A stretch of DNA of 64,000 nucleotides from Acidipila sp. EB88 (GTDB lineage Bacteria > Acidobacteriota > Terriglobia > Terriglobales > Acidobacteriaceae), in NCBI RefSeq assembly GCF_003858395.1, contig NZ_QWEV01000005.1:868001-932000 (forward strand). Reading direction: 5' to 3'. Within the stretch, counting starts at the first letter, position 1, and each line of letters starts with the position of its first letter. Position numbers and translations under genes: made by a program. The notes beneath the pieces are model-generated. The model saw nothing but the letters and a program-made list of their open reading frames with translations. It did not search any database and was not told the origin of the DNA. This document shows, in pieces, positions 17,486 through 26,334 of the stretch.

Positions 17486-18364
17486 ATGTTAAACAAACGA
17501 GGCTTCTTGAGAAATGACCGTGTTGCTTCACAGATGGCGTCCGTCGCATTAGCGATGGTATCGGCCGTCTCCTCTATCGCTGGGGCACAAACGCAGAAGA
17601 CTCCAGCCGATACATCTACGCTGAGCGATGCTCTCTCAACACCTAGTGAATCGAGGCCGACATTGATGTCGAACTCTACGCCTCTGGTTGATGCGCCTTC
17701 GACAGTAATGCCGGCGCGGGTCGCAGCATCAACAACTGAGGCACTAGGTCCGTCTCTCGCAGGTGCTTCTACTGGAAATCCTGGTCTGCCAAGGTCCGGT
17801 TCCTACATGTTTACTTTCCCTAAGCTTCAGCAAAGAGAACACGCTTATCTATACGACCTGCTTGGTCCTGGGGCTTTCATCGGTTCAGCGGTCAAAGCAG
17901 TCGTCGATCAAACACATGCGCTCGGCGTCGGATACCCTTCCGATGGGTACTCATCTGTAGGCAATCACCCGGCGCACGGGGTCGTTCCTGAATGGGGTGA
18001 GGGCACTGAAGGTTACGCTAAGCGTTACGCTTCGGCGTTCGGGATGGGTCTCGTCGGTACAAGCACCCGCTACGGATTGGGAGAGCTTTTGCACGAGGAT
18101 GTAAGCTATCACCGTTGTGACTGCACGGGCATCTTCCCGAGAACGGAGCACGCATTCATTCAATCATTTGTAGCGCACACTCGCTCTGGACAGGCAGTCC
18201 CTTCGCTTCCTGCTCTGGTCTCTCCGTTTGTGGGCGCTGCCGTAGGTGTCGCGGGCTGGTATCCCGCTCGCTACAATGTTAGCGATGCGCTCCGTACAAG
18301 TAGCGGACTCTACTACGCACTTTCGATCAAGAATCTTATCGCTGAATTTACGGGAAAGCACTAG
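17486..18364 (+). CDS. Secreted acidobacterial protein of unknown function
   Basis: The 292-residue product has an N-terminal signal-like segment (VASQMASVALAMVSAVSSIAGAQ) and a low-complexity Ser/Thr/Pro linker to about residue 100. A compact domain follows with YDLLGPGAFIGSAVKAVVDQ, EGYAKRYASAFGMGLVGTSTRYGLGELLHEDVSYH, then SPFVGAAVGVAGWYPARYN. I recognise this block (Gx2YxKR.AsAf...L.ed..Y) from hypothetical cell-envelope proteins of Acidobacteriaceae, but no function is known. It may be an outer-membrane-associated protein. A near-palindrome GTGTGCGTACAC lies just upstream at 17474-17485. Confidence 0.7.
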   Translation: MLNKRGFLRNDRVASQMASVALAMVSAVSSIAGAQTQKTPADTSTLSDALSTPSESRPTLMSNSTPLVDAPSTVMPARVAASTTEALGPSLAGASTGNPGLPRSGSYMFTFPKLQQREHAYLYDLLGPGAFIGSAVKAVVDQTHALGVGYPSDGYSSVGNHPAHGVVPEWGEGTEGYAKRYASAFGMGLVGTSTRYGLGELLHEDVSYHRCDCTGIFPRTEHAFIQSFVAHTRSGQAVPSLPALVSPFVGAAVGVAGWYPARYNVSDALRTSSGLYYALSIKNLIAEFTGKH

Positions 18365-18930
18365 AGGCACACTGTCCGTTGAGTGCTGGCAGCTTCGATC
18401 AGTCCACGACTGTCGATCCCCAGTCTGCTCAAGCCAGGTCAGTCGGAGCTCGACCACCTCCGTCCGGAAATCCCAACCGGACCAAGGGTCCACCTTTGCG
18501 ATGCTGCCTCAACTTAACCATCTATCAACTGGCAACCGAGATCTCGGACTTCCGAGCAACATCAACACAATCGAACGAAGCCACCTACGGCTGTAGCATC
18601 ATCCTGTAGGCGGCCTACGATGACGAGGTAACCATGACCCCGAACCTTTATTTCACATCTGCGGTATGGTCGCTACTTCAGGCTGGCTGTCGCTAATACT
18701 CGCCGGCCGAGTGCGTTTTCTTTCTATATCCATCGACTGAAGCTGATCAAGCGGCAGATGTAAGATCGTGCCGGATCCGATCTGCTCAGGCTGAAGGTCC
18801 TCAACGCGGTCTAATCGAAAGGGCTGAAGGCGCCATCACAACCTGGCATACCCGCTCCACCAAAAGTGAGCCAGAAGCCACACAGTTTCTCAGCTGACAG
18901 CAAGCCGGTGGTCAGCAGCCGATGTTTCTC
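18365..18930. other. Unassigned gap before decayed region
   Basis: No gene, terminator or repeat was recognised. It probably consists of decayed sequence, as do the next 2.5 kb. Confidence 0.35.
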
Positions 18931-19068
18931 GCGTGAAAGAAGAAGTATGCCAAGTGAGCAACTTTCGGGAACTTTGTCAGCTGGGCGAGGAGAATGCGAA
19001 GTTAAAGCGGGGTGGCGGATCCTAGCCTGGATCGTCATGTGCTGAAGGAGATTTGCAAGCATGAATGA
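18931..19068 (+). pseudogene. IS3-family orfA 3' remnant
   Basis: Read in three successive frames, this stretch gives KKKYAK, then VSNFRELCQLGEENAKLKR, then VADPSLDRHVLKEICKHE and a stop at 19066-19068. That is the conserved C-terminal coiled-coil of IS3-family OrfA (ENAKLKRLVADLSLDkhxLkE). Stops occupy positions where tryptophan and leucine are usual, and two indels break the frame. No orfB or terminal repeats were recognised, so it is a fossil. Confidence 0.65.
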
Positions 19069-19261
19069 GGAACCCGGCACAGGCTTTGATTTTGAAAAAC
19101 ACACGTGGCCCGGAATGGATCCGATCGACGTCCCAAGCTCCCGCTGCGTTGCGAAGCACAGTAAAGACTGAGAGCCGCTCCGCAGGGACCGGCATAGGTT
19201 CCCAGGCGAATACTCGTGGATCCTGAAGACCACCATCTGTTTAGGACGGTACCGCGGCGGC

Positions 19262-19758
19262 TGGACCGCGCGCTGAAAGGCTTGTTCGAGTACGTCGGCT
19301 GTCCGATCCAGACACTGGTTCAGCAATTCCCTTTTAAAATTGCCGATCTTTGCCCCGGTAGCTCGGATCCCCCAAGACTGCCTGGACCGCCTTCGATAAC
19401 TCTTCTTCGTTCATTGAATTGACTGGCACCCGTTCGCCCACGCCATGAAAAACAACTCGGGCAGCAACGCCCGGCCTGGACAAAGCCGACTGGAATCGCA
19501 GCCATTGGGACCCAAGCAAGAGCGACTCGGGAGTCGTGTTAGTCCTTGTATGTGTGGTGCACACATCAGAGCGCTTCAGCAACTCAATTTGAGGAGCTCT
19601 TGAACGACAATGGCGTCTGCAGGGATTAGTCCAAGCTCGTCTAAGCGAATGTTATTGCCAATCGAAAGCACAAGCTGCAGTCCGGATCTCGCTGGCGCCA
19701 CCTCTATGGTGACACGAAAGATCTCCGTCAGACCGTTCACCAGGGTGCCTATAGACAC
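19262..19758 (-). pseudogene. Decayed second copy of the GT1 glycosyltransferase (C-terminal half)
   Basis: The DNA closely follows 14060-14550 of the intact glycosyltransferase. Translated fragments include TLVNGLTEIFRVTIEV, LVLSIGNNIRLDELGLIPAD, then in another frame GVGERVPVNSMNEEELSKAVQ, and finally TADVLEQAFQRAV. The acceptor-binding N-terminal half (about 250 residues) is absent and there are at least two frameshifts. The DNA homology stops about 10 bases from the stop codon of the VOC gene upstream, which suggests a deletion joint there. Confidence 0.85.
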
Positions 19759-19767
19759 CCAACGGGC

Positions 19768-20649
19768 TCAGATTCCCATTGTCGTTGTTTTCGCAATGCG
19801 TAGTTTGATGCCAGCCGGATCAATCAATTCATAACAATTATCACTATCGACTGCATGCGGATTAGCCATGAGCGCCGCCTGCAAATGTTCCGATGTCGTA
19901 ACTTGCATCTCGAAATGCCTCATCCTCGCCGTGCCGATGGGTGCCGGAGGAGCGTTGATACCTTGCCAAGTATTGATTGCGATGCGGTGTTTGAATGGGC
20001 CACCGGCGCCCAGATCGGCAACCTGCATCGGTGGCCAATATCGCGCCGACTGCATTCCCAGGCTCCTATAAAATTCGTGGGACTGATCGAGATTGCCCAC
20101 ATACAAGTGAATATGTCCGATCTTTGTTCCGTCCGCAGCTGGTTCTCTCTCTGAGCCGGGTTCGTAGGCGTCGAAGACCTTTTCAAGATCCAGAGCGTAA
20201 GCGCCCGGTCTCTCCACCCCATCTGCGCCTATGAACGCAAGTCGATTGCCAACAGGGCGCACACCACGGAAACGCTCCGGGGTCTCCAAGGTAAACTCGA
20301 TTTTTATGCCGTCTGGATCATCTAGATAGATCGCTTTGGAAAACGTGTGATCCGTTGGAGCGATTGGGTAGTCCAGATCGATGAACCTCTTCAACATCCG
20401 CGCGAAATCTCGGGCATTAGGTGCGTGAATGGCTAAGTGGTAGAGCCCGCTGTGCCCCTGCTTGTAAGACGTTCGTGCGCCCCCGTGGAGGACGAGCAGT
20501 GTCGCATCCTTCGTGCCATCCTCGATGAGGCCGCCGTCAGTCGCCCGACGTTCTAAACCGGCAAGCTCCTGCCAGAAGTGAGCCGTCCTCTCCACATCTC
20601 TCACCTCGAGATGAACCGGACCGAAGGTAATGAAATCTTGATTAATCAC
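19768..20649 (-). CDS. VOC-family ring-cleavage dioxygenase (CatE-like)
   Basis: A 293-residue protein with two vicinal-oxygen-chelate modules. Module 1: FGPVHLEVRDVERTAHFWQEL with YHLAIHAPN and DDPDGIKIEFTLE. Module 2: GHIHLYVGNLDQSHEFYRSLGM, HRIAINTWQG, MRHFEMQV and YELIDPAGIKLRI. The histidine of GHIHLYV, the histidine of MRHFEM and the glutamate of YELIDP would make the Fe(II)/Mn(II) site of extradiol catechol 2,3-dioxygenases. The start is GTG at 20649 after GGGAGGAGTT, a strong ribosome-binding site. The wrecked azoreductase gene lies upstream on the same strand, so the two were probably once an operon for aromatic or quinone compounds. Confidence 0.88.
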   Translation of the reverse strand: MINQDFITFGPVHLEVRDVERTAHFWQELAGLERRATDGGLIEDGTKDATLLVLHGGARTSYKQGHSGLYHLAIHAPNARDFARMLKRFIDLDYPIAPTDHTFSKAIYLDDPDGIKIEFTLETPERFRGVRPVGNRLAFIGADGVERPGAYALDLEKVFDAYEPGSEREPAADGTKIGHIHLYVGNLDQSHEFYRSLGMQSARYWPPMQVADLGAGGPFKHRIAINTWQGINAPPAPIGTARMRHFEMQVTTSEHLQAALMANPHAVDSDNCYELIDPAGIKLRIAKTTTMGI

Positions 20650-20736
20650 AACTCCTCCCTCGACAGACTCAAAGTGTCACCGCGCCCGATCGAAGCCTGA
20701 GAGCGGTCTCACTTACTTGGTGTTGCCGGGTCGCGC

Positions 20737-21343
20737 CTATATAGACTCGATGTGCTGTACCAGGAACTCTTTGCGATCCTTGCCTTCACGCAAGACTCTG
20801 TCCCACCGGCTGTCAGAAACGCTACATCCTTCACACCGATGAGGCCAGAGACAGAACGAAGGTATGGCTCCACATGATTGAAGGAGGCCATTTGGGTTCC
20901 GGTGTCATACATCCCCCTGTTGCGACAACGAACGGAACCTTCTTGCCTGTTAGGAGCTCCTGCGGCTTTCCGTCCACATAGGCAAATGTCTTGCGCGCTC
21001 GTACCACCAGATCAATCCACAGCTTCAAGACCGAAGCAATGCCGAAGTTGTACATAGGAACTCCGACCACCCACTCATCGGACTCACTCAATCCACTGAG
21101 GAAGGTGTCAGACAGCGAGAGCAAATGCTTCTGCTCCTCCGTCTGTTGCGCCACGGGAGTAAAAGCGGCACTCACCCACGTCGCGCTTATCGGCGGAAGT
21201 GGTGTCGCGTTCAAATCACGATAAAGAACCTCCACTTGACTGAGCAGACTTCCACCCACCAACGAAGGCGGAGGTCAGCTCGCGGGAGACGGACATTCCG
21301 TATAGAGGGCCGAAGTCGATATGAAGCGAGCGAGACACCGCAT
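20737..21343 (-). pseudogene. azoR: FMN-dependent NADH-azoreductase (AzoR), frameshifted
   Basis: Full length for AzoR (607 bases, about 202 codons) but broken at about four places. Readable pieces in order: LHIDFGPLYGMSVSRELTSAF, SLLSQVEVLYRDLNATPLPP, VPMYNFGIASVLKLWIDLV, then MYDTGTQMASFNHVEPYLRS and GVKDVAFLTAGG, then EGKDRKEFLVQHIESI and a stop. One frameshift is a four-base tandem duplication (GGTGGGTGG in place of GGTGG) near 21258. Another is a missing base in the run of G at about 20911-20915. Azoreductases reduce quinones and azo compounds. The divergent TetR and its operators are still intact. Confidence 0.85.
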
Positions 21344-21351
21344 TCTCCTTG

Positions 21352-21407
21352 TAGACATAAGGTCACAATACGACATATGTCTATATCTGTAATGGACGAA
21401 TGTCCAT
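21352..21407. promoter_or_regulatory. Candidate TetR operators upstream of the azoreductase remnant
   Basis: Three dyads lie in the divergent gap. TAGACAT (21352-21358) pairs with ATGTCTA (21377-21383). GACATATGTC (21372-21381) is a perfect palindrome. ATGGAC-GAAT-GTCCAT (21392-21407) has perfect 6-base arms. All share the GAC...GTC half-site, as expected for one TetR dimer with several sites. Confidence 0.55.
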
Positions 21408-21444
21408 CTAGTTAGCAAAGATTCATAAAAGCTAAGCTGTACAC

Positions 21445-22038
21445 ATGGCAATCCGATCAGCACGTGCCGAAGATGTCGAGAACACAGATCGCCGGGTTCT
21501 GCGAAGTCGTCAGATGCCTGTGGATGCACTCGCGAGACTACTCCTGCGCAGGGACTTCGACGACACATCGATCCAGGAGATTACGGACGAGGCGGATCTA
21601 ACCAGGGCCACCTTTTACCTGCATTTCGCGGACAAGTCAGCGCTGTTGCAGGCTATGACGGCTATCCGCTTCGGCGAACTGATCGAAAAACGCGGCATCT
21701 CTCGTACGACCGATGCGGCAGATCTGAAGGGTCTTGCTCAGGTCGTCTGCGAGTACCTCGCCAAGGTTCTCGAATGTCACAGCTCAAGCAACATGCCACT
21801 TGAGCGGGCGGTGATCCCGGCCATTGAAGGTGTGCTCCAGAAAGCTTTAAAGGGAGTCAACTTTGCTCCTGGTGTAGACGCCGACAGCTACGCAACGGCG
21901 ATAGCATGGGCACTCTACGGCTTGGCAAGCCGTTGGGCCCATACACTGAAGCAGAAAACAGCAGAGGAGATGGCGGACGCAATCGAAGTGCTTTTAAGAC
22001 CCATCATCGAAAACGTCTTGTCAGCGCGATTGAGCTGA
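21445..22038 (+). CDS. TetR-family transcriptional regulator
   Basis: A 197-residue repressor. HTH at about residues 24-70: MPVDALARLLLRRDFDDTSIQEITDEADLTRATFYLHFADKSALLQAM. The C-terminal part is helical with ALERA-like and YGLASRWAHTLKQKTAEEMADAIEVLLRPI segments. No strong ribosome-binding site precedes the ATG. It is divergent from the decayed azoreductase, and the gap holds GAC/GTC dyads. Its original target appears dead, so it may now be an orphan or act on the VOC gene. Confidence 0.85.
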   Translation: MAIRSARAEDVENTDRRVLRSRQMPVDALARLLLRRDFDDTSIQEITDEADLTRATFYLHFADKSALLQAMTAIRFGELIEKRGISRTTDAADLKGLAQVVCEYLAKVLECHSSSNMPLERAVIPAIEGVLQKALKGVNFAPGVDADSYATAIAWALYGLASRWAHTLKQKTAEEMADAIEVLLRPIIENVLSARLS

Positions 22039-22129
22039 TCTATCCCAAGAGAGCGCGCGTCTTCTGTATCGAAGCAAGCGTCACAAAGACGTCTTATATT
22101 GGGCTAAGCGTCGCAAGCAGCTAAAGGCA

Positions 22130-22936
22130 CTAATCCGCAAAGTCTTTGAGGAAAGCCTTCAAGGCTTCATTCACCGCAGTCGGGGCCTCGACCGTAATGA
22201 TGTGAGCGGCATCAGGGATGATGACCAACTTCGATCCTTGGATCGCTGCCGCCAATCCATGGGCTACGCTTGGCGGCGTACTTGGGTCGCGTTCTCCAAC
22301 AAGCACTAACGTGGGGCAGAGGATCTCTCCGAGCCGTCCCTGGATGTCGAGAGTTGAAATAACGTCCCATATCGCCGCATGAGTTGCAGGATCGTCTGCG
22401 AGCAGCGTTTTTGTGACCCGGTCCGTAATATCGGGCCGCTGCATCCTCGTTTTCGGTGTGAACCAGCGCTCCAAACTCGACTGAGTTACGGTAGCCATCC
22501 CTCCGGCACGAACCGCTTCTGCCCGAGTTCTCATACCGCGTCGCACGTCCTGTGAAAAGTGAGAACCTGTTCCGATCAAAGTAAGGCTGCGTACGAGTTC
22601 TGGGCGCTCGAGCGTGGTCATCTGCGCAATCATCCCACCGAAGGAAATACCCACGAGGTGAACCGGCCTTACGCTAACCTCCTCGATCAACTTTGCAGTG
22701 ACAGCAGCGGCATATTCGAAAGACCACTCCCCCGGCGCGCCAGAGGAATTCCCATGGCCAGGTAGATCGAATGCGACTACGTTAAATTCCTCGCGCAACG
22801 CCTCGATCTGCCGATCCCAATAGGTGAGATCGTAGCCCACCGCATGAACCAGAACAACAGTCGCCGGCTTATCTGTGCTCGTTCGTATCCAATTGATCTG
22901 TGTCTCTGCAAGCACGTTGGACGACTTTCTGTTCAT
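22130..22936 (-). CDS. Alpha/beta hydrolase (3-oxoadipate enol-lactonase-like)
   Basis: Cytosolic hydrolase of 268 residues. Oxyanion region VVLVHAVGYDLTYWDRQI, DLPGHGNS turn, nucleophile serine in VGISFGGMIAQ, acid in LVGERDPSTPP and histidine in PDAAHIITVEAP. The order and spacing match PcaD/haloperoxidase-like enzymes. True PcaD cannot be claimed since no other protocatechuate gene is adjacent. The ATG is preceded by a weak GAAAGTAG. It converges with the TetR gene at 21445. Confidence 0.85.
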   Translation of the reverse strand: MNRKSSNVLAETQINWIRTSTDKPATVVLVHAVGYDLTYWDRQIEALREEFNVVAFDLPGHGNSSGAPGEWSFEYAAAVTAKLIEEVSVRPVHLVGISFGGMIAQMTTLERPELVRSLTLIGTGSHFSQDVRRGMRTRAEAVRAGGMATVTQSSLERWFTPKTRMQRPDITDRVTKTLLADDPATHAAIWDVISTLDIQGRLGEILCPTLVLVGERDPSTPPSVAHGLAAAIQGSKLVIIPDAAHIITVEAPTAVNEALKAFLKDFAD

Positions 22937-23264
22937 CTACTTTCGATGACTGTTGTCGTTCAGAGACCCACAAATATTGGTGTTCTCTGGTGTTGTGGCG
23001 TCAATTGAGGACGGGGCCTGACTCCGTTACCCGATCCCAGCTCCAGTCGAATGGACGAGAACGAATAGACAGATGAGAACGTGGGTGCCTGGCACTTTAT
23101 GGCTCGCCGAATAATGCTTTCGTTAATCGCTCGGCTCGACCCGCGCTCGGTTGCGCACTCCGGTCTTCGCACAATGAGGCCGGCTAATCACCTCAACAAT
23201 GGTCTAGCGAAGCCAAGTCAAACCCCCTTTATACCATTGTATTTCGCTAATCCCTCGATTCCGG
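22937..23264. other. Unassigned gap
   Basis: No gene recognised; lies between the hydrolase start and the decayed SnoaL-like fragment. It may hold the hydrolase promoter. Confidence 0.35.
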
Positions 23265-23449
23265 CATGGGGGGGTTCTGCCAAGTGCTAAAAGAACGGCA
23301 AGAAAATTCCGGTAATTCCCCCAGCGAATAAGCAGACCGTCGCGGAAGGTAAGGATGTTTACGTACCTCGGCTCGAACGCGCTGCCCATCATGACAGTGC
23401 GCCCTTTATCTTCAGCTTGCAACATGACCACGTCAGGATAGGTTGTCTT
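23265..23449 (-). pseudogene. Fragment of a SnoaL/NTF2-like gene
   Basis: Encodes KTTYPDVVMLQAEDKGRTV then FEPRYVNILTFRDGLLIRW, clearly akin to the C-terminal half of the intact protein at 5939-6403 (KTTDPDVVIFQAEGKGRAI, YVDILTFRDGLLARWQDY). The N-terminal half is missing, the frame runs on past the family's normal end, and there is no start. Confidence 0.75.
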
Positions 23450-23499
23450 GGACGGTAGAACTATCAGTCAGGTCATTGAACACAGACACCGTTCCACCA

Positions 23500-23954
23500 C
23501 TCATACGCTCGCGATAGATATATGTGAGCTTCCATCTCATCGTTGATAAGTCGGAATGGCCGGTCCTGCAGACGTTGCCGTTCGCAAAATATGATCTCGT
23601 TGCGGCTCGATCGCGACAACACCAATCACCGAACGCGCTCAAGAGCGTGACGTTGAATCAGCTTCCACCGGAAGACCTCGTCGAAGTTACGCCTGAGCCA
23701 GCTCTGCGCAGGTGATTGATAACATCTTCTCCGGGGAGAAGCTTGCACGCAAGATTGCCTTCGAGGTGAGCGACATACCTACGGCACTGCAGTTTGTTGA
23801 TCGAGGGCTGGAAGTGGCTGTTGCCCCGTACGCTCTAGTGTCTTCCTATGGGACCGGTGGAAAGCTTGCTACTTTCACACTTCGCACCCATGATGCCTCT
23901 TTGCCGAAGTGGAACATTGCGATGCGGGGAAAGACAAGACGTACGCTCGGCTGA
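23500..23954 (+). pseudogene. LysR-family regulator remnant (effector domain only)
   Basis: Two frames make up the distal part of a LysR substrate-binding domain: LPFAKYDLVAARSRQHQSPN then VTLNQLPPEDLVEV, and, after a frameshift at about 23710, ARKIAFEVSDIPTALQFVDR followed by GLEVAVAPYALVSSYG. The DNA-binding N-terminus is missing. The gene faces away from the SnoaL-like fragment, like a divergent LysR/target pair that has been deleted from both 5' sides. Confidence 0.7.
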
Positions 23955-24297
23955 AGGGATAGCGATACCTTCCCAAAACCCTTCAATCGTGCGATAGCAA
24001 CCGGGGATTTGACCTCTTCGTGGCGATGGGTCGTGTCCCTCCGAAAGGTTTTCGATGAATGTCTACTTCTACTTGTTCTGGTTTCCGACTTGCCCTCGAT
24101 AGCGTTACCTCCTAAAGCCGCGAGCCAGAACCCTCAATGAAGGGGAGGAAGCTATTCACCTAGCCACTTTCTACTATCCGATCTATGGTCCGGGTCTCAT
24201 GCGTGCTCTTTTGCACACGTGAAGCTCGGAACACGTTGCGTGAATGTCAGGTGATGCGATGGTATGACCTACTACAGCCCTCCTATCAGAGTTATTC
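23955..24297. other. Unassigned gap
   Basis: No gene, RNA or clear hairpin was recognised between the LysR fragment and the flavin reductase-like gene. Confidence 0.35.
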
Positions 24298-25041
24298 TCA
24301 ACTCATACCCGTTTTGCCTGGGGACCAGTAGGGCTTCACGATGACACGTGATATTCCATCAGCCTTAGCCGACTTCAGCTTCTTGATCTGTTGTATAGAA
24401 CGCGCATTTCCGGACAAGATGATCTGGTGGATCGCTGTTGAGTGATCGAATATGCGACTGGCAGCACCGGTGAGATGATCGTCTCCTTCGGTTCGTTTGA
24501 TCAAAACGGCATCGCACAGCCCGAATGATTCGAGCACGTGTTGCGATTCCTGTAGATCAGACACTTCAAAAACAAAGCGGGGCACTAAGTCGGCAGACGC
24601 GGCATTGCGCAGCGCCAGCCCCAGGCCGAACGCTGTTTCGTCTCCAAAGAGGTTGAGAGGTTCGTCCAAAGTCACGTTCAACGGCCGAGTGGGGCCCAAA
24701 AAGTCGTGACTGGACCCGGACCGCACCGTTCGCGCCCACGTTGACCCCGGACCATTCCCGTGAAGGTAGACCAGAATGCTGGTACGGCCACGGTGGCGGT
24801 CCCAGTTGATCGGAGTGTAGGTTCGCCCCATTAATCCAGCCCCTGTAGTGATCTGGATTTGGTGCCCCGGTATCCACTCAAGGCTCTGCAGATCGTCTCC
24901 TTCAAGATGGATGACGCGAAAGTTCTTCGAGAGAGAATCTACCGCCACTACGTGCGAGCGGTGCAAGAGCCATTTCCGCAGAGCTCTTACCAGGACATTG
25001 CCTGAACTCTCATTGGGGAATTCACCTCGGGACGTTTCCAT
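24298..25041 (-). CDS. Siderophore-interacting protein (SIP) family FAD reductase
   Basis: A 247-residue protein with the ViuB/SIP layout. An N-terminal FAD-binding barrel has GHQIQITTGAG and the flavin motif GRTYTPINWD, followed by SILVYLHGNGPGSTWARTV and FLGPTRPLNV. A C-terminal NAD(P)H-like domain ends RVIVKPYWSPGKTGMS, a clear family terminus. SIPs reduce ferric siderophores in the cytosol to release iron. The ATG follows AAGGAGAGAACTAC. No siderophore receptor or synthesis gene is close by, so it may instead serve as a general flavin reductase for this region's enzymes (inference). Confidence 0.85.
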   Translation of the reverse strand: METSRGEFPNESSGNVLVRALRKWLLHRSHVVAVDSLSKNFRVIHLEGDDLQSLEWIPGHQIQITTGAGLMGRTYTPINWDRHRGRTSILVYLHGNGPGSTWARTVRSGSSHDFLGPTRPLNVTLDEPLNLFGDETAFGLGLALRNAASADLVPRFVFEVSDLQESQHVLESFGLCDAVLIKRTEGDDHLTGAASRIFDHSTAIHQIILSGNARSIQQIKKLKSAKADGISRVIVKPYWSPGKTGMS

Positions 25042-25147
25042 GTAGTTCTCTCCTTATGCGGCGCACACTCGTGGATATTGATCAGACTGGCGCTCGTAGC
25101 AGATCAGTTTGGCCGTGGACCGCAGATCCGATTTGCCAGACGTTGTG

Positions 25148-25345
25148 CTACAAGGATGGTGATCCACCGCAATACCGAGGAACCTGGTCAGGAGGGGCTT
25201 TTGAGTTCTCCATGATTTCCAGCCAATCTTCGGTTGCGAGGTGCGCTTCCTCTGCCCGGTGCGTTTTCAGCACCGCATTGTAGAAGCTGCGGATCTCGTG
25301 TTTTGCGTTCCGGGTTATCACAATGAAGTCGTCTGCCATCGTCAT
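25148..25345 (-). CDS. Small hypothetical protein or gene fragment
   Basis: Encodes about 65 residues beginning MADDFIVITRNAKHEIRSFY. I do not recognise it. The amino-acid mix is protein-like (charged helices, few rare residues) and AAGG lies upstream of two possible ATGs. It could be a short gene co-transcribed with the SIP-family gene 106 bases downstream, or an eroded N-terminus. Confidence 0.25.
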   Translation of the reverse strand: MTMADDFIVITRNAKHEIRSFYNAVLKTHRAEEAHLATEDWLEIMENSKAPPDQVPRYCGGSPSL

Positions 25346-25496
25346 CTTCGGAGACCTTCAAAACCTTAGCGGCGATGTACGGGTTCGAGCGCTACTCGTC
25401 AGTGGTCTCTCGAACGGGCTTGAGTCAATGCGGATCGCGATTCCCGAGTAGAGCTTATGCTGATAAAGATGGCCGCGCTATGCTAACCATGCCAAC

Positions 25497-26297
25497 ATGT
25501 ATCAAATAAACGCCATGGCTGATTTATCCCTAGATCTTTCACTATTCGAGTCGCCCGGTCGGCCAAGGCTCTTCGCTATAGCGGGGTCTCAAGCAAACGA
25601 ACTCAGTTCCGGTCCGCATCAGCACGGCCAGGGACAACTACTTGGTTCGATGAGCGGATTGCTCTCGGTAGATGTGGAGAGCAAAGTCTGGATCGTTCCT
25701 GCCATTCATGCAGTATGGCTGCCTCCGGGTACCCTTCACGCCGTCCACTCCCATGGACCCTTCAACGGGTGGGCTGTCTTCATCGAAGAATCCTCGTGTG
25801 ACAGCCTCCCTCAAGGTACCTGCACAATTCGGGTTTCCGGTCTTCTTCGGGAAGCCGTGCTTCGGGCAGCAACTTGGCCACGCGGATCACATGACACACA
25901 GAGCGAGACCATCGCTTCCGCGATTATCGATGAGATTAGAACACTGCCATTGGAATTCTTCGGGCTTCCTCTTCCCTCCGATGAACGGTTGATGCGAATT
26001 GCTCAGGCGTTCATTGCAGATCCATCCAACGAACGCGGTCTCCGGGATTGGGCTCGCTTCGCCGCCGTCAGTTCGCGAACAATAAGCCGTCGATTCGTAA
26101 CGCAAACGGGTTTTACCTTCACGGCATGGCGCCAGCGTGCTCGCTTGTTGCGGTCGTTGGAGATGCTGGCATCAGGGATGCCTGTGACCGAGGTCGCTGC
26201 GAATCTCGACTACTCCACAACGAGCGCGTTCATTACCCTGTTTCGTCGCACGTTCGGTGAGACACCTTCGAAGCATCGGTCTATCGTGAAACCTTAG
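25497..26297 (+). CDS. AraC-family regulator (NimR-like, cupin plus HTH)
   Basis: A 266-residue regulator. The cupin region has SGPHQHGQGQLLGSMSGLLSV and AVWLPPGTLHAVHSHGPFNGW. The C-terminal HTH region reads LPSDERLMRIAQAFIADPSN, ERGLRDWARFAAVSSRTISR, FVTQTGFTFTAWRQRARLLRS, then MPVTEVAANLDYSTTSAFI and FRRTFGETPSKHR. This pattern is the NimR group, several of which control efflux pumps. A second ATG six codons in is equally possible. It is divergent from the SIP-family gene side and followed by remnants of a similar regulator. Confidence 0.88.
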   Translation: MYQINAMADLSLDLSLFESPGRPRLFAIAGSQANELSSGPHQHGQGQLLGSMSGLLSVDVESKVWIVPAIHAVWLPPGTLHAVHSHGPFNGWAVFIEESSCDSLPQGTCTIRVSGLLREAVLRAATWPRGSHDTQSETIASAIIDEIRTLPLEFFGLPLPSDERLMRIAQAFIADPSNERGLRDWARFAAVSSRTISRRFVTQTGFTFTAWRQRARLLRSLEMLASGMPVTEVAANLDYSTTSAFITLFRRTFGETPSKHRSIVKP

Positions 26298-26334
26298 TCG
26301 TGGAACAATTGCGACTTACCATTGCCTTCTCGCC

